Source of the DNA: DASPJL01 sp035628645
GTDB taxonomy: Bacteria > Bacteroidota > Bacteroidia > Cytophagales > Cyclobacteriaceae
NCBI GenBank assembly: GCA_035628645.1
Contig: DASPJL010000141.1
Coordinates: 7,946-71,945 of the forward strand
DNA length: 64,000 nt
Direction of reading: 5' to 3'
Part shown: piece after piece, positions 45,217 to 53,777 of the stretch
Layout of the letters: the number at the start of each line of letters is the position of its first letter
Numbering within the stretch: position 1 is the stretch's first letter
The notes under the pieces: generated by a model
What the model saw: only the letters and a program-made list of their open reading frames with translations
What the model was told of the DNA's origin: nothing
The model's database searches: none
Program-made: the position numbers and the translations under genes

Positions 45217-45358
45217 GATAAATAATTATGGTTTTTAAATAAATATTCAAAATTCTATCAATCTCTTTTTTTATTAAAAGGATAAGAACAAAGATTTTTT
45301 TTAATATTGTTATGCTATTGCTTTGAGTTAAAGACAAGATCAAACCTTCAATCACCCC

Positions 45359-45775
45359 ATGAGAAATTTTTTAATTGTTTTCGGACTGTTTTTATTGATG
45401 AGTCAAACCGAGGCATTTGCACAGATTGATTCACAAAAGCTTTTATACCTTAAGAAAGTAGAGTCCTATAAAAGAATGAAAAATACAGGGTTTATCATGA
45501 CTGGAATAGGTGTGGTGACTACAGCGGTGGGGGTGTCTATCATTGCTCAGGAAGAAAGAAATTATAATAACAATTCTTCTAAGTTTGATGAAGACAGGGT
45601 AGTTACGGGAATTCTTTGCGCCGTCCTTGGAATACCAATAACAGCCGGAGGATTGGTGCTAGGGCTTATTGGCACCCATAAAGTCAATAGGTATAGAGAT
45701 AAACTGGATAACCTCAGTTTAAATTTTAGATACGCCCCCAGTCAGAAAGGAATAGTTTTAAAATATACTTTTTAG
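45359..45775 (+). CDS. Small exported membrane protein, unknown function
   Basis: A 138-residue protein with a signal peptide (about 1-21, ending EAFAQ). Two hydrophobic stretches follow (about 44-62, GFIMTGIGVVTTAVGVS; and about 84-107). The end GIVLKYTF looks like a final beta-strand. The family is common in Bacteroidota as hypothetical proteins. It ends 5 bp before the deacetylase gene, which suggests an operon, but I do not recognise its function. Confidence 0.65.
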   Translation: MRNFLIVFGLFLLMSQTEAFAQIDSQKLLYLKKVESYKRMKNTGFIMTGIGVVTTAVGVSIIAQEERNYNNNSSKFDEDRVVTGILCAVLGIPITAGGLVLGLIGTHKVNRYRDKLDNLSLNFRYAPSQKGIVLKYTF

Positions 45776-45780
45776 GACGA

Positions 45781-46716
45781 ATGAGGTATAGCATTCTGTC
45801 TGTTTTCTTTTTAGTTTCCTTAAGTGTTTTTGCACAGGAAAAACTGGTGGCATTTACTTTTGATGATTTGCCGTTTGTTTCTTATCGACATAATTCACAA
45901 AAACACGGGTTTACCCTTAAGCTTTTAAATACTTTAAAAACGAACAATCTTCCTGCGATAGGTTTTGTTAATGAATATAAGCTCTACACCGATGATACTC
46001 TAAATCCGGCAGAAGTTGAATTACTCGAATTGTGGCTGGAATATGGCAACGAGCTTGGAAACCATACTTTTTCGCATCCTTCTTATCATAAAATTACTTT
46101 TGACCTATTTTCTCAGGATATATTGAAGGGAGAAAATATATCAAAACAGTTGTCAAAAAAGCATAATATTCCTTATAGATATTTTCGCCACCCTTATTTG
46201 CATTCCGGAGAGAATAAAGAAAAAAACGATTCTTTGCAGAATTTTTTAAAACAAAATAATTATCTGGAAGCGCCGGTAACCATAGATAATTCTGATTATT
46301 TGTTTGCTTTTGCCTACGACAGCGCTATGGCAATAGAGGATAAGGAATTGATGAGAAAGATAGGGGAGGATTATATTGAATACATGGAATTGAAACTCCT
46401 TTATTTCGAACTTCAGTCATCAAGGCTTTTTCAGAAGAATATCAATCATATTCTTCTTTTGCATGCAAATGCTTTAAACGCTGATTACGTAGGAGAATTG
46501 GCTCAAATGTTTCAGAAGAATGATTATCGACTCGCACCTTTGGAGGAAGTACTGAAAGATACTTTATATAATACTGCAATTACAGTGTTTACCAATAGGG
46601 GAATTTCATGGTTGGACAGGTGGGCATTGAGCGCAGGTAAAAAAGGAGATTTTTTTCAAGGAGATCCAGAACCCCCTGATTATATTTTAAGATTGGCAAA
46701 AGTGATCAAGGAGTAG
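45781..46716 (+). CDS. Secreted polysaccharide deacetylase (NodB-type)
   Basis: A 311-residue exported protein with a signal peptide (about 1-18). NodB motif 1 is VAFTFDDLPF (metal D), motif 2 is GNELGNHTFSHPSYH (two metal histidines), motif 3 is RYFRHPYLHSGEN, and ILLLHANAL supplies the late L-H. It would remove acetyl groups from peptidoglycan, chitin or surface glycans in the periplasm. It follows the small membrane gene after 5 bp. Confidence 0.9.
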   Translation: MRYSILSVFFLVSLSVFAQEKLVAFTFDDLPFVSYRHNSQKHGFTLKLLNTLKTNNLPAIGFVNEYKLYTDDTLNPAEVELLELWLEYGNELGNHTFSHPSYHKITFDLFSQDILKGENISKQLSKKHNIPYRYFRHPYLHSGENKEKNDSLQNFLKQNNYLEAPVTIDNSDYLFAFAYDSAMAIEDKELMRKIGEDYIEYMELKLLYFELQSSRLFQKNINHILLLHANALNADYVGELAQMFQKNDYRLAPLEEVLKDTLYNTAITVFTNRGISWLDRWALSAGKKGDFFQGDPEPPDYILRLAKVIKE

Positions 46717-46765
46717 GGACGTAAAACTTATTTTTCTGTTTTTATGCTGATAAGAACAAATAGAA

Positions 46766-46798
46766 TTGCCTACTCTTTTTAGTAAAAACTTATCTTAG
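46766..46798 (+). promoter_or_regulatory. Possible promoter of the toxin-antitoxin pair
   Basis: TTG (46766-46768) and TATCTTAG (46791-46798, one mismatch to TAnnTTTG) are 22 bp apart; the ATG follows at 46814. Confidence 0.35.
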
Positions 46799-46813
46799 TA
46801 AAAAGCAAATCTT

Positions 46814-47002
46814 ATGAGAAAGAGTAGAGTAATAGAAACCCTTGATAGCCTTCCAGAAGAATTCAATACAGAAGAACTTATTGAAAAGTTGCTTTTTATA
46901 GAGAAAGTTGAAATAGGAATGAAGGATGTTTCAGAAGGAAAAACCATGTCCATTGAGGAAGCAAAAAAACGGTTTGAGAATAAATGGAGCAAAGAAAAAT
47001 AG
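46814..47002 (+). CDS. Antitoxin-like addiction-module component
   Basis: A 62-residue acidic-helical protein. The segment LPEEFNTEELIEKLLFIEKVEIGMKD, followed by SIEEAKKRFENKW, matches the small antitoxins paired with ParE/RelE toxins in Bacteroidota (it wraps the toxin; DNA-binding part not obvious). It overlaps the toxin gene by 19 bp, the usual coupled arrangement. The toxin is truncated, so the pair may be relics. Confidence 0.7.
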   Translation: MRKSRVIETLDSLPEEFNTEELIEKLLFIEKVEIGMKDVSEGKTMSIEEAKKRFENKWSKEK

Positions 47003-47241
47003 AAATTACTGAAACCGCTTATGCTGATTTGGAAGATATTGAGAGTTATATTTCAAATGACTCACCAAGGATAGCCAGAAAATTTATAGAAAGAATTTTT
47101 GCAAGATTAGAGCAGTTATATGAACAACCGGAGTCTGGAAGAATGGTTCCAGAATTTGAAAACAAAGAAATAAGAGAGTTAATCCTTAAATAATATAGAA
47201 TAGTTTATCAAATTGTCTTTTCAAACTTATTTTTTGAATAA
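46984..47241 (+). pseudogene. ParE/RelE-type toxin with internal stop codon
   Basis: The first 69 residues are a ParE-like toxin: IEITETAYADLEDIESYIS, SPRIARKFIERIFARLEQL and PESGRMVPEFENKEIREL. The frame then meets TAA at 47191-47193. The next codons in the same frame read YRIVYQI, the family's conserved core strand, and stop at 47241. An intact toxin has this strand right after IREL. So a nonsense codon cut the protein before its active centre, and the tail is also short and overlaps the convergent DUF2062 gene. Confidence 0.75.
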
Positions 47242-47683
47242 TTCTCAAAAACAAAAAATAGAGTATAAAATACAGTGGAATAGAAAGAATCAGCCACGCG
47301 CCAATGGCTTGTAAATTGGCAAACCAGAAATGCTGAATCGTTCCCAATACATCTTTGTCCATCATTAGACCTACTTCCTCAAACGAACCAGGCAATGGCA
47401 CTGAAGTGAAAACTTTGGATCCTATAGAGAAGAATGGAATATATAACAAAAGCTGCAAAGGAAATATCAGATAATTGACCAATTGAAGAGCCGGCATATT
47501 TAAGCCAAAGACAAATGCTGCAATTGCACAAAGAAGGGTAGTGGTTCCAAGTAACGGAATTATTCCAATTATTATTCCCAGGGTTAAAGCAACAGAAAGT
47601 TTATGGGGTGTGGAACCGGCTTTTAAAAAAATCAATAAGGAAGTAAAAAGTTTTTGTTTTGTGTTTTGTAGAAATTGCATCAT
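47186..47683 (-). CDS. DUF2062 membrane protein
   Basis: A 165-residue inner-membrane protein. GSTPHKLSVALTLGIIIGII and PLLGTTTLLCAIAAFVFGLN are the DUF2062 hallmarks, followed by NYLIFPLQLLLYIPF and a last helix (about 125-145). Function unknown. It overlaps the 3' end of the decayed toxin on the other strand. Confidence 0.85.
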   Translation of the reverse strand: MMQFLQNTKQKLFTSLLIFLKAGSTPHKLSVALTLGIIIGIIPLLGTTTLLCAIAAFVFGLNMPALQLVNYLIFPLQLLLYIPFFSIGSKVFTSVPLPGSFEEVGLMMDKDVLGTIQHFWFANLQAIGAWLILSIPLYFILYFLFLRIIQKISLKRQFDKLFYII

Positions 47684-47816
47684 TGTCTGCCTTAAATTTC
47701 TTCTATAAACAGGATTAAAAATAAATTAGTTAATCCGAGAGCGGTCATTCGAAATGGGTTGGGGTATGAGGTTCGGTAAAAAAGCACTGACACGTAGGTT
47801 AAATCACCACAGATCA

Positions 47817-48414
47817 CTATTGCTCTACTAGTTTGATCTTGGGCATTTCATAAGAAATCATTTGATTAATGAAGTCAATTCTATCTTTTGAAAGAGATTT
47901 GAAGAATGACTTTATGTTTTTTCCATAGCATCTTTTAGTAAATGAAAAAATCATTATTCCCTTTCTTGAATTTCCTAAATCAATTTGCTTATAGCGGTAA
48001 ACATTAAATTCAACTACATTCATCTTATCGTTTTTACTCTCTCCTAATATAAAATCAACAATAAATTCATTCCCGTCTGGGCTTTCATTCACTATGTAAT
48101 TGCATGTTCCATCTGTTTTCTTTCGTTCTTCAAGCTCCATTAACTTTTGTTTAACAGCCTGATCAACATTTATTTCAGTAACGAAAAGATGAACTGTCAG
48201 CATTTGATTAAATGACTCTATGCTTTCATTTCGGGGGATATATTCCTGAATGTAGTAATTGTTATTTGGTTTGTCTGTCCAAGCTAAATTAAATTCGGTT
48301 TTGTTAAATTGTAGAGGACCTATGATTCCAATTCTATCAACTTTATTATCATTGGGTGGGGAGCAAGTCCAAAAATGTCGATAGATTAAATAAGAGGACT
48401 AAAATATAATTCAT
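47817..48414 (-). pseudogene. Hypothetical lipoprotein gene with two frameshifts
   Basis: The last 120 or so codons form an open frame from MLTVHLFVTEINVDQAVKQK. Upstream, two other frames continue the protein. RIGIIGPLQFNKTEFNLAW runs to YYIQEYIP and then needs one extra base at the CCCC run near 48238 to join RNESIESFNQMLTVH. Before it, FWTCSPPNDNKVDR looks like a lipobox and joins MNYILVLLFNLS (ATG 48414) after another shift near the TTTTT run at about 48370. The joined protein would be a lipoprotein of about 198 residues of unknown function. Sequencing error at homopolymers is possible. Confidence 0.6.
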
Positions 48415-48502
48415 ATGTTTTGAAGTTTAACTTTGTTGGTTGTAAGAAAAGTATTTTATTTCAAAGTTCCTACCTGAAGACTGCTGCTGTGCACCTTTCA
48501 CA

Positions 48503-49234
48503 TCAAACAGAAAAAAACAAAAACAAAAAAGCTGCAATTGCCGCACCTATTATTGGCCCAACTATAGGAACCCACGCGTAGCTCCAGTTGCTTTTGCCTT
48601 TGTCTGGAATCGGTAATATTGTATGCATAATTCTTGGTCCCAAGTCCCTTACCGGATTTATGGCATAGCCGGTAGTGCCTCCTAAAGACAAACCTATTAC
48701 CCAAACCAAAAAGGTTACGGGTATTGCTCCCAATGAACCAAGTCCAATCGGTGTTTTTTCCGGCCCTAGTTGTCCTTCCGTAAAATGGAAGATCACAAAT
48801 ATTAGGACAAAAGTGCCTACTACCTCACTGATAAGGTTGGAAAAATTGTTTTTTATGGCTGGGGAAGTACTGAAAGCAGCAAGTTTTAAATTTGGATCTT
48901 GGGTGGCGGCAAAATGATCTTTATAAATGAGCCAAACCAGAAAGGATCCCAGCATTGCGCCGATAAGTTGTGCCAGAACAAATGAAAGTACTTTACCCCA
49001 GCTAAATTTTCCAGCTATTGCCAATCCAATGGTTACCGCAGGATTTAAATGGGCGCCGCTGTATGGACCGGCTATCACAACTCCGGTAAAAACCGCCAGA
49101 GCCCAAGCAGTAGTTATCACAATCCAACCGCCATTGTTGCCTTTTGTGCCTGTTAATACTACGTTGGCAACAACACCATTTCCCAGTAAAATTAAAAACA
49201 TAGTGCCTATAAGTTCGGCCGAAAATTCACTCAT
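48503..49234 (-). CDS. glpF: Glycerol facilitator / aquaglyceroporin
   Basis: A 243-residue MIP channel with six helices and two re-entrant half helices. The first motif is SGAHLNPAVTIG, the second YAINPVRDLGPR, where the usual NPA is NPV; the R-D-x-G-P signature after it is typical of glycerol facilitators. It follows glpK on the same strand (177 bp, containing a hairpin repeat), closing a glpD-glpK-glpF set for glycerol use. Confidence 0.93.
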   Translation of the reverse strand: MSEFSAELIGTMFLILLGNGVVANVVLTGTKGNNGGWIVITTAWALAVFTGVVIAGPYSGAHLNPAVTIGLAIAGKFSWGKVLSFVLAQLIGAMLGSFLVWLIYKDHFAATQDPNLKLAAFSTSPAIKNNFSNLISEVVGTFVLIFVIFHFTEGQLGPEKTPIGLGSLGAIPVTFLVWVIGLSLGGTTGYAINPVRDLGPRIMHTILPIPDKGKSNWSYAWVPIVGPIIGAAIAAFLFLFFSV

Positions 49235-49314
49235 GATCGAAATTTTGGATTATAAGTTATAAATTTTAAATGAAGAAAGGAACATGGATATAGATAGTAA
49301 TAATTTTGGGGACA

Positions 49315-49347
49315 AACTTTTGGAGGGTTTTAAACCTTCCAAAAGTT
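49315..49347. repeat. Hairpin repeat between glpK and glpF (copy 3)
   Basis: AACTTTTGGAGGGTTT (49315-49330) and AAACCTTCCAAAAGTT (49332-49347) pair with a single G-T mismatch around one T. Almost identical to 19629-19661. It is followed by caaaatttaaaattcaacat-type units at about 49386-49413. Confidence 0.85.
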
Positions 49348-49411
49348 AAAAGCAATGATTTTTGTTGATTAAGTGCATTAATTCAGCATTCAAAATTTAA
49401 AATTCAACATT

Positions 49412-50899
49412 TTATTCAGTTGTCGCTTTGGCAGCTTTTACCGCCTTATTCCAACCTTTAATTAGTTCTTCATAATTGGTTAGCTCCTCCGGTTCAAAGG
49501 AATGATTTATCTTCCATTGTCCCCTAATGTCTTCGATGCTTGACCAAAATCCGGTAGCCAATCCTGCGAGATAAGCTGCACCCAGTGCCGTAACTTCGGT
49601 TATTTCCGGACGAACAACTTTCGTTTTCAGGATATCCGCCTGGAATTGCATTAATAAATTGTTACTTGTTGCTCCGCCGTCTACCCTTAGTTCCTGAATG
49701 GACAATCCTGAGTCAGCCTCCATTGCTTTGAGCACATCCATGGTCTGATAAGCAATACTGTCCAGCGCTGCCCTGGCAATATGTGCTTTTGTGGTGCCGC
49801 GGGTAATACCGGTAATTGTTCCCCTTGCATCCTGGTTCCAATGAGGAGCTCCCAGACCAGCAAAAGCAGGAACCATAAAAACGCCTCCAGTATCCGTTAC
49901 TTTTTTAGCAAGCCCTTCTATGTCAGAAGATTTGGAAATTATGCCAAGTCCATCCCTCAGCCATTGAACTACTGCGCCGCCAATAAAAATGCTTCCTTCC
50001 AGGGCATATTGCACTTTGCCATTTATTTTCCAGGCTATGGTGGTCACAAGGTTGTTTTTAGAAATAGTGGATTTATCCCCAATATTCATCAGCATAAAAC
50101 ATCCTGTGCCATAGGTGTTTTTTACCATGCCCTTTTCCGTACACATTTGTCCGAATAACGCAGCCTGCTGGTCTCCAGCTATTCCTGCTATCGGGATATT
50201 GGCTGAAAATATAGTATTGGAAGTATGGCCAAAGACCTCGCTGGAGGATTTTACTTCCGGAAGCATGCTTTTAGGAATGTCAAACAATTGTAGCAGTTCA
50301 TCATCCCAATCCAAGCTATGAATGTTGAAAAGCATTGTTCTGGAAGCATTGGTGATGTCGGTCGCATGAACCTTCCCGGCGGTTAGTCTCCAGACGAGCC
50401 AGGAGTCTATGGTACCGAAAACAAGTTTTCCTGCTTTTGCTTTTTCTTTGGCGCCGGTTACATTATCAAGGATCCACTTGATTTTAGTTGCTGAAAAATA
50501 GGCATCAATGATCAACCCGGTTTTCTCCTGGATTTTTTGTCCCAATCCTTGTGCATTGAGCTGGTCGCAATAGCCTGAGGTGCGCCTGTCCTGCCAGACA
50601 ATTGCATTATAAACCGGTTCTCCTGTTTGCCTGTCCCACACCACGGTAGTTTCTCTTTGGTTGGTAATTCCGATGGCTTCTATGTCTTTTGCCGTAAGTC
50701 CGGCTTTCAATATTGCTTCGGCGGCTACGGAAACCTGGGTGGACCATATTTCTATAGGATCATGTTCCACCCATCCTGGTTTGGGGAAGATTTGTGTAAA
50801 CTCTTTCTGGGTTATGGACACGATCTCGCCTTTTTTGTTAAAGACAATCGCCCGAGAGCTTGTAGTACCCTGATCAAATGAAATAATGTAGTTTCCCAT
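49412..50899 (-). CDS. glpK: Glycerol kinase
   Basis: A 495-residue FGGY kinase. Diagnostic segments are ISFDQGTTSSRAIVFNKKGE, PGWVEHDPIEIW, IGITNQRETTVVWD, GTIDSWLVWRLTAG, GIAGDQQAALFGQ and RVDGGATSNNLLMQFQADIL. Length and order match bacterial GlpK; it phosphorylates glycerol at C3. It lies between glpD and glpF. A ggaagtgggaag-type repeat separates it from glpD. Confidence 0.98.
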   Translation of the reverse strand: MGNYIISFDQGTTSSRAIVFNKKGEIVSITQKEFTQIFPKPGWVEHDPIEIWSTQVSVAAEAILKAGLTAKDIEAIGITNQRETTVVWDRQTGEPVYNAIVWQDRRTSGYCDQLNAQGLGQKIQEKTGLIIDAYFSATKIKWILDNVTGAKEKAKAGKLVFGTIDSWLVWRLTAGKVHATDITNASRTMLFNIHSLDWDDELLQLFDIPKSMLPEVKSSSEVFGHTSNTIFSANIPIAGIAGDQQAALFGQMCTEKGMVKNTYGTGCFMLMNIGDKSTISKNNLVTTIAWKINGKVQYALEGSIFIGGAVVQWLRDGLGIISKSSDIEGLAKKVTDTGGVFMVPAFAGLGAPHWNQDARGTITGITRGTTKAHIARAALDSIAYQTMDVLKAMEADSGLSIQELRVDGGATSNNLLMQFQADILKTKVVRPEITEVTALGAAYLAGLATGFWSSIEDIRGQWKINHSFEPEELTNYEELIKGWNKAVKAAKATTE

Positions 50900-50913
50900 G
50901 GGTTTTGATTTAG

Positions 50914-50957
50914 TTGGAAGTGGGAAGATGGAAGTTCTGAGCTCCCAGGTTCCTGCT
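50914..50957. repeat. Dispersed repeat, ggaagtgggaag type (copy 3)
   Basis: GGAAGTGGGAAGATGGAAG (50916-50934) lies in the glpD-glpK gap, followed by a looser gctcccaggttcctgctt arm. Confidence 0.7.
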
Positions 50958-51003
50958 TAAATTAATTTCGCTTTCTTCAATATTTGTCATTTTGAAATTT
51001 CAA

Positions 51004-52605
51004 TTAGTTTGAGACTGGAAGAAAAATCCTTCCATTTCCCGCTACCCTTGGTAAATACTGATTGGCCAACCCAACAAACTTTTCTATCTGTGCAGATTCC
51101 CAATCTTGATTTAACCGAAGCTCCTTCGCCATAAGTGAAGCTACCACTGGTGCCATTTCAATGGCAGCTCTTGCATCGAGGAATAAGACTCTTAATCTTC
51201 GCGCCAGTATATCTTCCACCGTTCTTGCCATTTCATTTCGGACTGCCCATATAACTTTTGCTTTTACAAAAGGGAATCTTTCATGAAGCTTGTTGCCAAG
51301 TTCTGGATTTTGCTCGATTATTTTACCTAAACTCATTTGGTAAATTGCATTAAACCCTAAAGGATCAAAATCAATTTTTAGGTCTTTGGTTATACACTCT
51401 GAAGGTGAGAGGTTGCCAACCTTTATTGCTTTATCCACAGTCTCCTCAGCCATCTTACGGTAAGTGGTCCACTTTCCACCGGTGATCGTTATAAGCCGTG
51501 AAACGGAGGTGATTAATTTATGGTCACGCGAAATTTCTTTCGTACTGTTGGTATTTTCCTTTGGAGCTGCCAGGGGGCGTAATCCTGCAAAAATACTTAA
51601 GATATCTTTTCTTTCAGGAGGCCGGCCTAAATATTGACCGGCTGTTTTAATTATAAAATCGATTTCACTATCGAGTGGACGAGGTTCAAGATCACTTTCA
51701 TTCAAAGGCGTATCGGTAGTTCCCAAGAGAAGGTGGTTATTCCATGGTACAACAAAAAGCACCCTTCCGTCAGGAGTTTTAGGAATCATAAGGGCGGTGG
51801 TGCTTTTCAGGAAGGATCTATCTAAAACAATATGAGTTCCCTGGCTAGGCCTTACTAATGGCTTGGCGAAATCATCCATTTTTAAAACCTCATCCACAAA
51901 AACACCGGTAGCATTGACTACAACTTTAGAATGAAGATGGTATTCTTTTTGACTTTCCGTGTCAATAGCCAATACACCATCTACGATCCCATTTTCTTTT
52001 TTGGAAAGACCGGTCACTTTAAAATAATTGAGCAGGGTAGCGCCTTTTTCTGAAGCAGTTTTAGCCAGGGCGATTGCCAGTCGTGCGTCGTCAAACTGCC
52101 CGTCGTAATACTTTATTCCACCTTTGAGCCCTTTTGACCTGATTGCCGGAAGCGAATTAAGTACCTGACTAGTAGATAGATATTCAGAATCACCAAAGCT
52201 CCATTTTCCTGAGAGCCAATCGTAAATTTTTAAACCTGCAAAATATTTTATTATTGAAAACCAGTCATAACAAGGGATAATAAATTCAAGCTTTTTGATA
52301 AGGTGAGGTGCATTTTGAAGCAAGCGCCCTCTTTCTTTTAATGCGTCATATACCAATCGTATATTGCCCTGCGCGAGGTAACGAACGCCGCCATGAATCA
52401 ATTTTGTACTCCGGCTGGAGGTGCCCTTTGCAAAATCAGATTGTTCGAGCAATAAGACTTTAAATCCCCTTGAAGCGGCATCCAACGCCGTTCCCAATCC
52501 TGTTGCTCCTCCGCCTATAACGATTATATCCCATCGTACTTCTTTCTTAAGGATCTCCAGTGATAATTCACGCTTGAAAAGGTTTCCTTCTCTTTCGTAG
52601 GCCAT
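51004..52605 (-). CDS. glpD: FAD-dependent glycerol-3-phosphate dehydrogenase
   Basis: A 533-residue flavoprotein. The FAD site is IIVIGGGATGLGTALDAAS, followed by GTSSRSTKLIHGGVRYLAQG, VVVNATGVFVDEV, LIPKTPDGRVLFVVPWNNHL-type ALMIPKTPDGRVLFVVPW, and TTDTPL. The C-terminal DAO_C helical domain (about 390-520) ends the protein. It oxidises glycerol-3-phosphate at the membrane and feeds quinones. First gene of glpD-glpK-glpF; no regulator is adjacent. Confidence 0.96.
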   Translation of the reverse strand: MAYEREGNLFKRELSLEILKKEVRWDIIVIGGGATGLGTALDAASRGFKVLLLEQSDFAKGTSSRSTKLIHGGVRYLAQGNIRLVYDALKERGRLLQNAPHLIKKLEFIIPCYDWFSIIKYFAGLKIYDWLSGKWSFGDSEYLSTSQVLNSLPAIRSKGLKGGIKYYDGQFDDARLAIALAKTASEKGATLLNYFKVTGLSKKENGIVDGVLAIDTESQKEYHLHSKVVVNATGVFVDEVLKMDDFAKPLVRPSQGTHIVLDRSFLKSTTALMIPKTPDGRVLFVVPWNNHLLLGTTDTPLNESDLEPRPLDSEIDFIIKTAGQYLGRPPERKDILSIFAGLRPLAAPKENTNSTKEISRDHKLITSVSRLITITGGKWTTYRKMAEETVDKAIKVGNLSPSECITKDLKIDFDPLGFNAIYQMSLGKIIEQNPELGNKLHERFPFVKAKVIWAVRNEMARTVEDILARRLRVLFLDARAAIEMAPVVASLMAKELRLNQDWESAQIEKFVGLANQYLPRVAGNGRIFLPVSN

Positions 52606-52833
52606 TAAATTGAGTTAAGGGGTATTATCGAAAGATATTGAAAGTAATCTGGAATAAAAAGAAAACTGACAACCGAATTACAATTTGAAATTATTGGCGA
52701 AAAGTAGAAGATGGTTACAAGAACAAGCCACCTTCCCGGCAGGATTATTTTGTATTAACAGCAATTAAATAGATGGTGAAATACTTCTCTTTTACATTAC
52801 AGGTTATCTCACGGTTTATAACTACCGTATGTT

Positions 52834-53214
52834 TCAAACCTTTTTTACGTTTGGTTTATATCCTATAAAAAGGTTGAGCCAGATAAGCCTGGACACCCTG
52901 AAAATCACCGGCAAAAGAAGAAAAAGGATTACGCTCATTATAATTAATATTGTTTCCGGGGTAAGGTCCGTAAGCAATAAGATTCCTCCGATGGCAAAAC
53001 AAAGCGCAACGCTCACCGCATAGCTTACATACATTGCCCCCTGAAAAAAGCCAGGCTCCGGTTCAAATGGCTGACCACAGACACTGCAGGTGTCATGGAT
53101 TCTTCTGAAGGCAAGTTTTGTATATGGGTTTTTATAGATAAAAATTTCTCCTTCATGACAACGTGGACATTTGGAGTGAACTATGCTATATAATCTGCTT
53201 TCTTTAGGAATCAT
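52834..53214 (-). CDS. DUF983 zinc-ribbon membrane protein
   Basis: A 126-residue protein from ATG 53214 (MIPKESRLYS); the upstream start at 53256 is less likely. Two C-x-x-C pairs (SKCPRCHEGEIF and DTCSVCGQPFEPEPGFF) suggest a zinc ribbon, followed by GAMYVSYAVSVALCFAIGG and a second helix. This is the DUF983 pattern. Function unknown. It lies upstream of glpD on the same strand but 228 bp away. Confidence 0.9.
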   Translation of the reverse strand: MIPKESRLYSIVHSKCPRCHEGEIFIYKNPYTKLAFRRIHDTCSVCGQPFEPEPGFFQGAMYVSYAVSVALCFAIGGILLLTDLTPETILIIMSVILFLLLPVIFRVSRLIWLNLFIGYKPNVKKV

Positions 53215-53406
53215 AGTTAATATTTTTATAGTGCAAATGTATCCAATAAGCCCCACGATTTATAGGAATAAGAAGATCAATCAGGCTATTAAAAGATGAT
53301 TGATGCCATTATTTTGACCGTACTTGTTTTTACACTTTTACTTTTGTCAATTTGCCAGTAATTCCACCCTGTTAGTTCTAAACATCAATTAACAGGAATA
53401 TTTTAG

Positions 53407-53437
53407 TTGCATCAATTATGAATTGGCGGTAATTTTA
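53407..53437 (+). promoter_or_regulatory. Possible promoter of the mntA-hepT pair
   Basis: TTG (53407-53409) and TAATTTTA (53430-53437, one mismatch to TAnnTTTG) are separated by 20 bp; the ATG is at 53481. Confidence 0.4.
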
Positions 53438-53480
53438 AGGAGGCAGTAACAATTTTATCTTTTTATGAAAACTGATTACT

Positions 53481-53777
53481 ATGAGAAGTAAAGAATCTAT
53501 CTTGGCTACAATTAAATTCCATAAGTCAAAACTTATGAAATTAGGAATTAGGGAAGTCGGATTGTTTGGCTCTTATCTTCGAAATGAGCAGTCAGAAAAA
53601 AGTGATATTGATATCTTGATTGATTTTGAGCCGGACAAAGAGAATTATGATAATTATATGGCAGTCTACGACTTTTTCGAAGAACTATTTGAAAATGAAA
53701 GAGTCGAAATCGTAACTAAAAACGGCTTAAGTCCTTATATAGGCCCGATGATTTTAAACGAAGTAAGGTATGTCTAA
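53481..53777 (+). CDS. MntA-type nucleotidyltransferase antitoxin
   Basis: A 98-residue minimal nucleotidyltransferase. GLFGSYLRNEQSEKSDIDIL is the G-S-x10-D-x-D catalytic motif. In the HEPN/MNT systems this enzyme AMPylates the HepT toxin to silence it. It overlaps the HEPN gene by 8 bp. Both proteins look complete. Confidence 0.9.
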   Translation: MRSKESILATIKFHKSKLMKLGIREVGLFGSYLRNEQSEKSDIDILIDFEPDKENYDNYMAVYDFFEELFENERVEIVTKNGLSPYIGPMILNEVRYV

